From the NCBI GenBank assembly GCA_964494385.1, contig CAZBSE010000001.1, positions 1 through 64,000 of the forward strand: a stretch of 64,000 bases of DNA, written 5' to 3'. Positions 34,560-44,059 of this stretch are shown piece after piece. Under the pieces are notes generated by a model that made no database searches, was not told the DNA's origin, and worked only from the letters and a program-made list of their open reading frames with translations. Origin of the DNA: CAZBSE01 sp964494385. GTDB lineage: Bacteria > Actinomycetota > Humimicrobiia > Humimicrobiales > Humimicrobiaceae. How positions within the stretch are numbered: the first letter of the stretch is position 1; every line of letters starts with the position of its first letter. Position numbers and translations under genes: made by a program.

Positions 34560-35540
34560 CTAATCTATACCCATCTTTTTTCTTACGCCCGATACTATTT
34601 TTTCAGCAATTCCTGTAACCTCATCTTTACCATTTTCCAGTATTTTATAGATATATTTAACATCCTTTTTAAGTTCGTTTCTCTTTTTTTGAAAATTTTC
34701 CAGGGATTTAAATATTAAGGATGAAAGCTCGTCTTTGCATTTCGTGCATCCTATTTTTCCTTTTTGGCATCTTTCTCTTATCTCATCTATTTCCTTTACA
34801 TTATAAATTTTATAAAAATCGAAAATTTTACAGACTTCAGGATGACCGGGGTCTTTTAGATGTATCCTCCGCGGATCTGTTATCATCATTCTTACCTTTT
34901 TTTGAATGGTTTCAAAATCATCCGATAAAAATATTGCATTGTTATAGCTTTTTGACATTTTTCTGCCATCTATACCCGGTACCCTGGTAGATTTTGAAAG
35001 CATTTCTTTAGGTTCTGTAAAATAATTTCCATATAAATTATTAAATCTCCTGGCAATTTCTCTGGTAATCTCAAGATGCGGTAATTGGTCCTCACCTACC
35101 GGGATTATATCTGAATTCACTATGAGTATATCTGCTGCCATCAGTACCGGATATGATAAAAATCCAAGCGTAGATAAATCTTTTGATTTTAATTCTTTCA
35201 TCTGCTCTTTATATGTAGGACATCTTTCCAGCCATGAAAGAGGGGTTATCATTGAAAAATATAAAGTTAATTCTGAAATTTGAGGTATATCCGACTGTCT
35301 GTATATATGAGTTAGATCAGGATCTATTCCCAGGGCTATTAAATCTATCACACATTCAATCAAGTCCGACTTTATGTTTTTAGGATTTTGATATTCTGTT
35401 GATAATGCGTGCCAGTCTACCAGAAAGAAAAAATTCTCGTAATTTTTCTGGTTTTTTATCATATTTTTAATATTGCCGTGCAGATGGCCCAGATGCAATT
35501 TACCGGTCGGCCTGAATCCCGTAAGCATTTTCTTTTTCAT
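34560..35540 (-). CDS. trpS: Tryptophanyl-tRNA synthetase
   Basis: Class I aminoacyl-tRNA synthetase that charges tRNA-Trp. The HIGH-type motif is TGKLHLGHLHG, close to the N-terminus, and the KMSKS motif is intact (GRKMSKSYNN). The ATG at 35540 is chosen because GGAG lies eight bases before it and the protein then begins MKKKMLTGFRPTG, as in homologues. A frame extension upstream would overlap the protease gene. The length of 326 is normal. Confidence 0.96.
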   Translation of the reverse strand: MKKKMLTGFRPTGKLHLGHLHGNIKNMIKNQKNYENFFFLVDWHALSTEYQNPKNIKSDLIECVIDLIALGIDPDLTHIYRQSDIPQISELTLYFSMITPLSWLERCPTYKEQMKELKSKDLSTLGFLSYPVLMAADILIVNSDIIPVGEDQLPHLEITREIARRFNNLYGNYFTEPKEMLSKSTRVPGIDGRKMSKSYNNAIFLSDDFETIQKKVRMMITDPRRIHLKDPGHPEVCKIFDFYKIYNVKEIDEIRERCQKGKIGCTKCKDELSSLIFKSLENFQKKRNELKKDVKYIYKILENGKDEVTGIAEKIVSGVRKKMGID

Positions 35541-35566
35541 TTTCCAATCTCCTGTTACCTTAACTG

Positions 35567-36283
35567 CTAAACCATTAAATACTGCCACCAGATACAAATC
35601 TTATAAATAAAATTAAATACCGGCGATATAAAATTCCAGAATATTCTTCCGCCCAGGAATAAAAATATAAAAATAAATATAAATCCAAACCTTCCGAATC
35701 CAAGAAATTTCATCATAGCTTCTTCCGGTAAAAAAGAGGCGAGTATTTTTGACCCATCAAGCGGAGGTATGGGTATAAAGTTAAATATAGCCAGAAAAAC
35801 ATTTATATATATGGCACCCTGAAAAATTTGATTTACAAGCTCAAAAACATTGAAACTTAAACTGCCTGACGCTAATTGACCATTTGATACCTTAAAGTAA
35901 ATGTAATAAAAAAGCCCGTAAACCAGCCCTATTATAAAAGCAAATAAAAGATTGGCAGCCGGGCCGGCTATAGAGGTATATCTTAATCCTCTTCTATAAT
36001 TTCTAAAATATCCCGGATTAATAGGAATCGGCTTGGCATAACCAAAAATTATACCCGAATTAATAAGTATCAGAAGTAAAGGCAGCAGAATGCTCCCGAA
36101 TAAATCTATATGAGCAGCCGGATTAAGGGTAAGCCTGCCCATACTTTTAGCAGTAGGATCTCCGCTCTTATATGCTATAAATCCATGGGCATATTCATGT
36201 ATGACCACTCCTAAAATCAAGCCGGGTGCCCACACAATCAGCTGCCTTAAAAAAATTAATATTGATTGTCCTAAATTTGCCAT
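35567..36283 (-). CDS. Site-2 protease-like M50 family zinc metalloprotease
   Basis: Integral membrane peptidase of the Rv-like/YwhC group, 238 residues with about six membrane helices. Zinc ligands His29 and His33 lie in HEYAH within the helix GVVIHEYAHGFIAYKSGD. The third ligand region reads FIPIPPLDGSKIL. The segment AAHIDLFGSILLPLLLI is also characteristic. These short S2P homologues lack a PDZ domain. Their substrates are unknown. It is commonly found beside trpS and scpA in Gram-positive and actinobacterial genomes, as here. Confidence 0.93.
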   Translation of the reverse strand: MANLGQSILIFLRQLIVWAPGLILGVVIHEYAHGFIAYKSGDPTAKSMGRLTLNPAAHIDLFGSILLPLLLILINSGIIFGYAKPIPINPGYFRNYRRGLRYTSIAGPAANLLFAFIIGLVYGLFYYIYFKVSNGQLASGSLSFNVFELVNQIFQGAIYINVFLAIFNFIPIPPLDGSKILASFLPEEAMMKFLGFGRFGFIFIFIFLFLGGRIFWNFISPVFNFIYKICIWWQYLMV

Positions 36284-36405
36284 ATGAATAAACCTCTTAT
36301 TCTTTGACCATATACCATATCAAAATCTTTTAATTTTGCAAATATTCTTACGCATAACAGTTTTTTCTTTAGAACATATTTAAACGAATTTTTACATACA
36401 GTTGA

Positions 36406-37335
36406 CTATCTCTCCCTCGGATGATATTTAAAGTATATTTCTTTTATATGTTTTTTATCCAAATTGGTATAAATTTCAGTTGTAGAAATACTGCTGTGAC
36501 CCAAAAGTTCCTGAACCGTTCTTAGATCTGCTCCTTTCTGTAACATATGAGTGGCAAAACTATGCCTGAATATATGCGGATATATATTTTTACCAATATT
36601 TATTTTACGTGCATATATTTTTAATATTTTCCAGAATCCCTGCCTGGTTATTTTATTGCCGTTCTTATTTAAAAAAATATAATTTGATTTATGTTCTCTT
36701 TCAATCTTATATCTTGCTTTATCAATATATTTTTTCAAATGCAGCAAGCTCTTTTTACCAACCGGAGTTATTCTCTCTTTTTTACCTTTGCCTATGAACC
36801 TCAACATTTCTTCATCAAAATCAATATCGCCAAGTTTAAGATTTATAATCTCGCTTACTCGAAGCCCGCAGGAATATAATAATTCGAACATGGCTTTATC
36901 TCTCAACTGCAATTTTGTAGAGAATGGTATGCTGTCAAGAAACTTTTCTACCTCCTCAATATCCAAAACTTTTAATAATTTCCTGGGCATTGCCGGATTA
37001 CTTATTCGAATCCAGGGATTTTTCTTACAAATTCCTTCTCTGAACAGGAATTTATAGAAACTTCTAAGGGTTGATAATATTCTTGATATTGATGATTCCG
37101 ACTGATTCGTATGAAGAAATTGAAGAAAATCAAGTATTTGTTCCTTTTTTATATTAATGTAATCTTCTATGCCTTTGTTTTTCAGGAAAAAATTAAATTT
37201 ATTGAGATCTCTCATATAAGAATCAATAGTATTGGGAAGAAGCATTCTTTCAAATCTTAAATATTCCATATAACTTCCAATATTATGATTAATATCTTTA
37301 TTTTTTATTTTTTCTTCCAACTTTGTAATTCCCAT
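36406..37335 (-). CDS. xerD: Tyrosine recombinase XerD-like
   Basis: Site-specific recombinase that resolves chromosome dimers at dif. The SAM-like N-terminal domain (about 20-105) is followed by the catalytic domain with all six residues: Arg159, Lys183, His254, Arg257, His280 and Tyr289 (HIFRHSFATHML, LGHSSISTTEIYTN). Length and N-terminal form agree with chromosomal XerC/XerD, not with phage integrases. The position between NUDIX and scpA matches Rv1700-Rv1701-Rv1709. Its first 38 bases overlap the end of the NUDIX gene; Met23 is an alternative start. Confidence 0.92.
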   Translation of the reverse strand: MGITKLEEKIKNKDINHNIGSYMEYLRFERMLLPNTIDSYMRDLNKFNFFLKNKGIEDYINIKKEQILDFLQFLHTNQSESSISRILSTLRSFYKFLFREGICKKNPWIRISNPAMPRKLLKVLDIEEVEKFLDSIPFSTKLQLRDKAMFELLYSCGLRVSEIINLKLGDIDFDEEMLRFIGKGKKERITPVGKKSLLHLKKYIDKARYKIEREHKSNYIFLNKNGNKITRQGFWKILKIYARKINIGKNIYPHIFRHSFATHMLQKGADLRTVQELLGHSSISTTEIYTNLDKKHIKEIYFKYHPRER

Positions 37336-37870
37336 TTAAATAATCTCTGCTTAAAAGTATACCTATAATAGTTTTTGCATCTTTAATTTTCCCATTTTTT
37401 ATAAAAGATACTGCATCATCAAGTCCCAGCTCCAGGACATAAAGAAATTCATCTTCATCGGGATGATTTTCTTCTCTTTCAAAATCTATGGCCATAAATA
37501 AATATAATAATTCATCGCTAAAACCAGGTGAAGTGTAAAAAGTTGTCAGATGTATCATCCTGCCTCCCCTTGCACCTATCTCTTCGCTCAATTCTCTTTT
37601 TGCACAGTTTTTAGGTGTTTCATCTTTATCCAGCTTCCCTGCCGGCACCTCTAATAGATTATATCCCGCAGGATATCTGAACTGTCTTACCAGTACTATT
37701 TTTCCTTCTTTATTGATTGGTACAATACCTACTGCTCCCGGATGCGAGACTTTCTCTCTTGTGGCTACTTTATTATTGGGAAGTCTTACTTTATCCATAT
37801 ATAATTTAATTATTTTACCATTGAAAATAGTATTAGAACTTATTCTTTTTTCAAAAAACTCTTTATTCAT
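37298..37870 (-). CDS. NUDIX hydrolase, ADP-ribose pyrophosphatase type
   Basis: Cytoplasmic hydrolase that probably cleaves ADP-ribose to AMP and ribose 5-phosphate. The complete Nudix box spans residues 78-100 (G-x5-E-x7-REL-SEE-IGA). The preceding VRQFRYPAGYNLLEVPAG and following FYTSPGFSDELLYLF are typical of the ADP-ribose pyrophosphatase subfamily. The length of 190 is normal. In mycobacteria the gene at this position (Rv1700) has the same activity. Confidence 0.93.
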   Translation of the reverse strand: MNKEFFEKRISSNTIFNGKIIKLYMDKVRLPNNKVATREKVSHPGAVGIVPINKEGKIVLVRQFRYPAGYNLLEVPAGKLDKDETPKNCAKRELSEEIGARGGRMIHLTTFYTSPGFSDELLYLFMAIDFEREENHPDEDEFLYVLELGLDDAVSFIKNGKIKDAKTIIGILLSRDYLNGNYKVGRKNKK

Positions 37871-37893
37871 TAATAGTTTCCCTTCCTATTGTC

Positions 37894-39018
37894 CTATTTA
37901 ATCACAATTTTACATATTTCCATTATCAATTCTGCAAGCTTCTCTAATTGTTCAATTTTTACATACTCTTTACTTGTATGAATATTTTCCATTCCAGCAC
38001 TCAGATTAACAGCTATTTTTCCTTTAGAATTAAATATATTAATATCACTTCCACCGCCGTAAGACATAATCTTTGGTTTTAGATTTAACTTCTTTAGAGC
38101 CTTTTCTGCTACCATAACCGGTATTTCATTTTTAGAGATTTCAAATCCCTCATATTCCCTTACAATTTTATATTTTAAATCTGCACCTACCTTAGATGCG
38201 CCTTTTTTCAAGTTTTTTAGTATCATCCTCGTAATATTATTCAGTTTTGACAGTTTTAAGCTTCTTGCTTCAATTTCCAGTTTTGTATTTTCAGGTATTA
38301 TATTTCTTGCCGTTCCACCCTCTATCTTTCCAATATTACAGGTACTCTCGCTATCTATTCTCCCTATTCTCATATCTGATATAGCAATAGCAGCTGCTTG
38401 TATAGAATTTATGCCCTTTTCAGGTTCTATGCCTGCATGAGTCGCCTTGCCCTTAAAATGAGCGAAAATTGAATCCTGGAACGGTGCTTTATTTATTATT
38501 ATTCCTACATCACCATCACAGTCAAATGCAAAACCGCACTTTGCTCCTATTAATCTCATATCAATATTTTTTGCTCCCAGTACACCTATTTCTTCTGAAA
38601 TCGTAAATACAATAAAAATATCTCCCGTAGGAATATTTTTTTCTTTGATAACACTTAATACTTCTATAATTGATGCAACAGCAACCTTATCATCACCGCC
38701 TAATATGCAATCTTTGTTCTTATTATATATTTTCCCATTTTTTATTACCGGTACAATATCCCCGTTTACACTAACCGTATCAAGATGCGCCGCCAGGAAT
38801 AATGGTTTGCTGCCTGATGAATTTTTTGTTCTGTAAATTGCTATAATATTCCCCGCATTGCTTCCTAACTTCTTACCGCAATTATCAACTTTCACTTCAA
38901 GCCCAAGAGATTTTAATTTCTCTTTTGCATAATTGACTATTTCCTTTTCATTTTTCGAGGGACTCTTTATTCTAACCAGTTCAATAAATGTATTTAAAAG
39001 TCTCTTTTTGTTTATCAC
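37894..39018 (-). CDS. M20-family metallopeptidase (peptidase T-like)
   Basis: Cytoplasmic two-zinc exopeptidase, 374 residues. Metal and catalytic motifs are LAAHLDTVS, GGDDKVAVASIIEVL, FTISEEIGVLGAKN (with the Glu-Glu pair) and FDCDGDVG. The lid domain is in the middle, and GGGSDINIFNSKG and HTSKEYV are near the end. The set fits PepT-like M20B peptidases that act on tripeptides. A role in peptide recycling is assumed. The start is GTG with GAGG nine bases upstream. Confidence 0.9.
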   Translation of the reverse strand: MINKKRLLNTFIELVRIKSPSKNEKEIVNYAKEKLKSLGLEVKVDNCGKKLGSNAGNIIAIYRTKNSSGSKPLFLAAHLDTVSVNGDIVPVIKNGKIYNKNKDCILGGDDKVAVASIIEVLSVIKEKNIPTGDIFIVFTISEEIGVLGAKNIDMRLIGAKCGFAFDCDGDVGIIINKAPFQDSIFAHFKGKATHAGIEPEKGINSIQAAAIAISDMRIGRIDSESTCNIGKIEGGTARNIIPENTKLEIEARSLKLSKLNNITRMILKNLKKGASKVGADLKYKIVREYEGFEISKNEIPVMVAEKALKKLNLKPKIMSYGGGSDINIFNSKGKIAVNLSAGMENIHTSKEYVKIEQLEKLAELIMEICKIVIK

Positions 39019-39050
39019 TTCCTGCCACCTCTTATCATTTAAAAACCTTT

Positions 39051-39782
39051 CTAAATATTTTTAATCATATTATTTTTCCTGTGCCTAAAAATAAATACAG
39101 TATTTATGCCCATAACTAATAAACCCGCCGATATTATAATTGAGTCCCTTATGATTCTAATAAAAAAATCATAAAAAAAACCGTAAGGGAAAAGAGTAAT
39201 TATAAGAGAGCCCTGAAGAAATGAATAATTTCCTTGAGGGAAAAATAAAAGGTGGAAATTATCAAACAGAACAGGAAAATTTTTTCCAAGGAGAAAAAAT
39301 ATAGCTGTAAATATTAGTATTATTAAAGAAGAGATTATGAATATAATGCTCAGGTTTTTAATAAAATTACCAGTATCTTTTTTTATCATAATAAAAACTG
39401 AGATAATAAATAAAAAAATACTGGCAACATATAAAACAAATATCTTTGTCAGTAATGCCCTTACGTCCTTAAAATGGCTTATTTCCTCAGATTCGAATAC
39501 AGCTGCTCCCGTGTTGCTTTCATCACTGTATCTTACCTGATTGCTGTGTCCTGAAGAGCCAAGATCTGATTTATATTTAAAAAAATTAAATATCTTTAAT
39601 GTCATAGTTTCCACATCATCTCTATTTAAAATCAGAAACACTCCATTATTTTCATATAAACTATCATAGTAATTTAAATTAAAAATATTATATGAAAGCG
39701 GGGTGAACAAAATTATAAAAATCAGAGAAACTGAACTTATAGAAATTAATAATTTCCTTATATTACTGCTTTTTAAGCTCAT
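39051..39782 (-). CDS. DUF1461 (TIGR01906-type) integral membrane protein
   Basis: A membrane protein of unknown function with four or five predicted helices, 243 residues. The family pattern is seen: an N-terminal helix, then ESEEISHFKDVRALLTKIF, two or three helices, and FHLLFFPQGNYSF with LFPYGFFYDFFIRI near the end. It lies three bases after pyrG, so it is cotranscribed. In mycobacteria a different membrane-associated protein (MctB) lies just before pyrG, and I do not claim homology. Confidence 0.82.
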   Translation of the reverse strand: MSLKSSNIRKLLISISSVSLIFIILFTPLSYNIFNLNYYDSLYENNGVFLILNRDDVETMTLKIFNFFKYKSDLGSSGHSNQVRYSDESNTGAAVFESEEISHFKDVRALLTKIFVLYVASIFLFIISVFIMIKKDTGNFIKNLSIIFIISSLIILIFTAIFFLLGKNFPVLFDNFHLLFFPQGNYSFLQGSLIITLFPYGFFYDFFIRIIRDSIIISAGLLVMGINTVFIFRHRKNNMIKNI

Positions 39783-39785
39783 TTT

Positions 39786-41402
39786 TTAATTTGAAGAAGA
39801 TGAATGTTCTATTGAAGCAGCTATAAAATCTCTGAATAAAGGATGGGGCCTGTCAGGTCTTGATTTAAATTCGGGATGGAACTGAACCGCAACAAACCAT
39901 GGATGATTTTTTATCTCAACAATTTCAGCCAAATTTTTATCCGGATTTATACCTGTTATTATAAGCCCTGCTTTTTCCAGCCTATCTTTATAATTATTAT
40001 TTAATTCATATCTATGCCTATGTCTTTCAAAAATAATTTTCTTCTTGTAAGCCTTATAAGCCGATGACCCAACCTTCAACATGCACTTATACCTTCCCAG
40101 CCTCATTGTTCCGCCCATATTTTTTACACCTTTTTGCTCATACATTAAATCTATTACCGGATTTTTTGTATTAGGATTAAATTCGGTACTGTTTGCGTCT
40201 TTAAGTCCGAGCATATTTCTACTGAATTCAATTACTGCACACTGCATTCCAAGACATATTCCTAAAAATGGTATATTGTTCTCTCTGGCACATTTTATTG
40301 CATTAATTTTTCCATTTATACCTCTTATTCCAAAACCATATGGCACTATTATTCCGTCGACACTAAATAATATATTATCTCTGGGACAATTTTTATTAAT
40401 CGATTCAGAATTTATCCAGACCAAATTAACATTTTTTCTGAAATAATAACCACTGTGATTTAATGATTCGACAATGCTTATGTAAGCATCCTTCAAATTT
40501 GTATATTTGCCCACTATTCCTATCTTCACTTTTCCATCAAGGTGCTCAATATCATTTACAATCTTTTTCCAAATTTTTAGATTGGATTTCTTTTGTTTGA
40601 GTTTTAATTTTGTTAAAACTCTTGAATCCAATTTTTCCTTTTGCAGCATAAGGGGTACCTTGTAAATATGTTTTACATCAATTGCTTCTATGGTGTCTTC
40701 CTTTTCAATATCGCAGAAAAGGCTTATCTTGCTTTTAATACTATCGGTTAATCTGGTCTCGCTTCTGCATATAATTATATCAGGCTGGATACCTATACTT
40801 CTTAGTTCTTTTACGCTATGCTGTGTCGGTTTTGATTTTAATTCTTCTGTTGCCTTTAAGTATGGGATATAAGTCACATGTATATATAGGACATTTTCCT
40901 TCCCCACATCTTTTTTAAATTGTCTTATTGCTTCCAGGAAAGGCAGGCTTTCTATATCTCCTACAGTACCTCCTATTTCTGTAATAACTATATCAGTTTT
41001 TTTTCTTTGCAATGTCTTTTTTATACTTCTTTTTATTTCATCAGTAACATGTGGAATTACCTGCACGGTAGAGCCAAGAAATTTGCCTTTTCTCTCATCA
41101 TCAATTACATTTTTATAAATTTTACCTGATGTAAAATTATTATATTTGGATAAATCCTCATCTATAAATCTTTCATAATGCCCCAGGTCCAGGTCTGTTT
41201 CACAGCCGTCATCGGTTACAAAAACTTCTCCATGCTGAGTAGGATTCATGGTTCCGGGATCAATATTTATATATGGGTCAAATTTTTGAATGGTAATACT
41301 ATAGCCCCTGGATTTCAGTAACCTTCCAAGTGATGCCGAGCATATGCCCTTTCCAAGTGAGGATAGTACTCCGCCTGTTACAAAAATAAATTTAGTTTTC
41401 AA
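39786..41402 (-). CDS. pyrG: CTP synthase
   Basis: Makes CTP from UTP, ATP and glutamine. The synthase domain begins FIFVTGGVLSSLGKGI and contains PYINIDPGTMNP and HVTDEIK. The C-terminal class I glutamine amidotransferase has GICLGMQCAVIEF (nucleophile Cys) and VAVQFHPEFKSRP (His, Glu). The length of 538 is normal. The start is TTG at 41402, fixed by GGGGAGG seven bases upstream. The first 11 bases overlap the end of recN. Confidence 0.98.
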   Translation of the reverse strand: MKTKFIFVTGGVLSSLGKGICSASLGRLLKSRGYSITIQKFDPYINIDPGTMNPTQHGEVFVTDDGCETDLDLGHYERFIDEDLSKYNNFTSGKIYKNVIDDERKGKFLGSTVQVIPHVTDEIKRSIKKTLQRKKTDIVITEIGGTVGDIESLPFLEAIRQFKKDVGKENVLYIHVTYIPYLKATEELKSKPTQHSVKELRSIGIQPDIIICRSETRLTDSIKSKISLFCDIEKEDTIEAIDVKHIYKVPLMLQKEKLDSRVLTKLKLKQKKSNLKIWKKIVNDIEHLDGKVKIGIVGKYTNLKDAYISIVESLNHSGYYFRKNVNLVWINSESINKNCPRDNILFSVDGIIVPYGFGIRGINGKINAIKCARENNIPFLGICLGMQCAVIEFSRNMLGLKDANSTEFNPNTKNPVIDLMYEQKGVKNMGGTMRLGRYKCMLKVGSSAYKAYKKKIIFERHRHRYELNNNYKDRLEKAGLIITGINPDKNLAEIVEIKNHPWFVAVQFHPEFKSRPDRPHPLFRDFIAASIEHSSSSN

Positions 41403-43161
41403 TCTTTATCCTCCCCTCTAACAAATTATTTTTAATAGCCCTGCATTTCTCCATAAGTTCTTCGGCATGCAGCACGGAAATATTACTTTCTTCCATTCCG
41501 CTTATCATACGGGATATTTCGCTTATCTTATCCGGTAAATCCAGTTTCTTGATCCTTATTTTTGTTCTGTTTTTTTCTATAAATTTATCAATAAAGTAGT
41601 GAGAGTCTGAAAAACAGGCTATTTGCGCCAGGTGAGTAATAGCTATTACCTGACAATTTTTAGAAATTTTGAATAATTTTTCACCTACTACCAGTGATAC
41701 CGCACCTCCTATGCCTGCATCTATCTCGTCAAATATCATTGTCGTAATATTATCAACTGAGCCAATAACCGATTTAAGTGCAAGCATAATCCTTGATATT
41801 TCACCGCCTGAGGCTATTTTTCTTAGAGGCCTTTCCGGTTCTCCCACATTAAGAGAAATTAAAAACTCTATATTGTCTATACCTTTCCTGCTTAACTTAA
41901 TTTTTTTTCCATCAATTACTATATCATTATCTCCTTCCAGCAGTTTATGGAGAGTTTTGAAAGAAACAGATTTAAAGCCAAGATCAGACATTTCATAAGT
42001 CACTTCTTTTCCAAGATTTTCTATTATATCTTTTCTTAAATCACTCAGGAGTACTGCTTTTCTTATCAGGATATTCTTACTGTCTTCATATTCAGCCTGT
42101 TTTCTTTCAATATCATTGTCCAGATCCTCAAAACTTTCTATTTCTTTTTTTACTTTTTTTCCGTATTCATTAATCAAGTTCAGATCCAGATTATACTTCT
42201 TTTTTATTTCTGAAAACTTATAAAGTCTTTCCTGAATTCCATCCAATCTCTCGGCACTGAAGTCAAAATCAGCAACGTAGCTATTTAAATAATGGCTCAT
42301 CTCTCCAAAAAAATCACTCATTGAAGAAAGCTTTTCATTAAATTTTTTAAAATTCAGGTCAATTCCGGCTAGTTCACTAATATTTTTATCCAGGATTGCT
42401 ATATTATTACTCAATGAAACTGCATTATCTTCATTACCACCTATTATATCCTTGCATTCAGATGCTAACTTGTATATTTTTTCATAATTTTTAAGAATTC
42501 TTATCTCATTTTCTAAAGTCTCTTCTTCATTATCCTTTATATCCAATTCTTTTATTTCTTTATACCTGAAGTTCAGGTCGCTTAATTTTTCTTCTCTTAT
42601 ATTTTTTAATTCCTTTAGCTTTTTAAGTTCCATCTTATTTACTGTGTACTGCTCCAGACTTTTCAGATAATCTTTTAGTGCATCCGAGATAATATTTTTT
42701 CCAAATTTATCTATTATCTCCATATGAGTTTTTGATTCCAGTAAATACTGGTGATCATGCTGCCCGTGGATATCTATAAAAAATTGGCTTAAATTTTTTA
42801 GGGTGCTGACCTGAGTAAATATTCCATTTATAAATGCCCTATTTTTCCCTATTCGATTAACTTCCCTGCTTACGACTATATCATCGCCGTCATCCATGCT
42901 TTCTACTAGATTTTTAGATTTCAAATAATTTATTGCCGCAGGATTTCTTCTAAAATCAAAATATCCCTGAACCATCAGTTTATCTTCATTATCCCTTATT
43001 AAATCAATGCTGGCACGTTCGCCTATTAATAAATTTATAGCTTCAATAATAAGTGTCTTCCCGGCACCTGTTTCCCCTGTCAGAACGTTAAGCCCTTTTT
43101 GGAATTTTATTCTGGCATCATCTATTATGGCAAAATTTTTAACCTGTAGTTCTTTTAACAT
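41392..43161 (-). CDS. recN: DNA repair protein RecN
   Basis: SMC-like ATPase that acts in double-strand-break repair. The Walker A motif is GETGAGKT (29-36). Near the C-terminus are the signature ASGGEISRIMLALKSV and Walker B MIFDEIDAGIGG, followed by VIAITHLAQIA. The middle (about 150-390) is predicted coiled coil. The length of 589 is normal. It lies between nadK and pyrG, as in mycobacteria. Confidence 0.97.
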   Translation of the reverse strand: MLKELQVKNFAIIDDARIKFQKGLNVLTGETGAGKTLIIEAINLLIGERASIDLIRDNEDKLMVQGYFDFRRNPAAINYLKSKNLVESMDDGDDIVVSREVNRIGKNRAFINGIFTQVSTLKNLSQFFIDIHGQHDHQYLLESKTHMEIIDKFGKNIISDALKDYLKSLEQYTVNKMELKKLKELKNIREEKLSDLNFRYKEIKELDIKDNEEETLENEIRILKNYEKIYKLASECKDIIGGNEDNAVSLSNNIAILDKNISELAGIDLNFKKFNEKLSSMSDFFGEMSHYLNSYVADFDFSAERLDGIQERLYKFSEIKKKYNLDLNLINEYGKKVKKEIESFEDLDNDIERKQAEYEDSKNILIRKAVLLSDLRKDIIENLGKEVTYEMSDLGFKSVSFKTLHKLLEGDNDIVIDGKKIKLSRKGIDNIEFLISLNVGEPERPLRKIASGGEISRIMLALKSVIGSVDNITTMIFDEIDAGIGGAVSLVVGEKLFKISKNCQVIAITHLAQIACFSDSHYFIDKFIEKNRTKIRIKKLDLPDKISEISRMISGMEESNISVLHAEELMEKCRAIKNNLLEGRIKIEN

Positions 43162-43189
43162 AAATTAAGATAATTTAATATTTTAAAGA

Positions 43190-44059
43190 TTAAATTCTTT
43201 CAATAAATTTTTCCTTAAAAACTTTGAAAAACATATCTTTGCTAAAAGATATAATTTTTAACTTTAATCTCGATTTTTTCACCCTGAATATATAATCTTC
43301 TCTGATATTTAAAGATTTTATTTTACCGTCAATCCCAACACTATCTTTATTGTTTTTCGAATTTACCTTTATTTCCAGATTGTTATCAGGACTTAAAATT
43401 ATACTCCTGCTTAACAGTGTATGGGGACATATAGGAGTTATTATTATTACCTCACTTTTGGGCTCCACAATCGGTCCTCCTGCGGAAAGAGAATAAGCCG
43501 TAGAACCTGTGGGGGTAGAAATTATTATTCCGTCCGCATCAAAACTTTTTATTGATATTCCATTTACCATTATTTCAAATTTTATTATTTTTCCAAGCAT
43601 TGTTCTGGTTATGGTAAATTCATTTAATGCTATGTGGTATAAGCCTAAATTATCTATTATTTTCTTACCCTTGAAGAATCTTCCTTCCAGAAGCATCCTC
43701 TCTTCTATATCGTAACTTCCTTTTAAAACATTGTCTATAGCACAGTAAATGTTTTTGGTGTCAACAGCGGTTAAGAATCCAAGGTTTCCTACGTTAATCC
43801 CCATTACTGGAATCTCATGCTCAAAACAGTACCTCGAAGCCCTTAAAAACGTCCCATCTCCCCCAACCGATATTATCATCTCACTTCTTGAACTAAACTC
43901 TTTTTCGGAAACAGAAGGAAGAGAATATTTCTCCGGTATTTTATCAATATCCATAAGAAGAACCTTGATATTTTTATCGGTCAGGTATTCATATATCTTA
44001 ATAGCAATCTTAATTGCTTCTTTTTTCTCATTATTAGTAACTATGCCAATATTTTTCAT
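43190..44059 (-). CDS. nadK: NAD kinase
   Basis: Phosphorylates NAD+ to NADP+. The GGDGT motif (66-70) and the following TPTGSTAYSLSAGGPI, NVGNLGFLTAVD and the catalytic-loop NEFTITR are all present. The length of 289 is normal. Its ATG overlaps the tlyA stop codon (ATGA), so it is translationally coupled to tlyA. The tlyA-nadK-recN order is conserved in actinobacteria. Confidence 0.97.
   Translation of the reverse strand: MKNIGIVTNNEKKEAIKIAIKIYEYLTDKNIKVLLMDIDKIPEKYSLPSVSEKEFSSRSEMIISVGGDGTFLRASRYCFEHEIPVMGINVGNLGFLTAVDTKNIYCAIDNVLKGSYDIEERMLLEGRFFKGKKIIDNLGLYHIALNEFTITRTMLGKIIKFEIMVNGISIKSFDADGIIISTPTGSTAYSLSAGGPIVEPKSEVIIITPICPHTLLSRSIILSPDNNLEIKVNSKNNKDSVGIDGKIKSLNIREDYIFRVKKSRLKLKIISFSKDMFFKVFKEKFIERI

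Noticed and set aside
36406..37335. Phage or integron integrase
   Set aside because: Length, SAM-like N-terminus and position beside NUDIX and scpAB fit chromosomal XerD. No phage genes or att sites are nearby.
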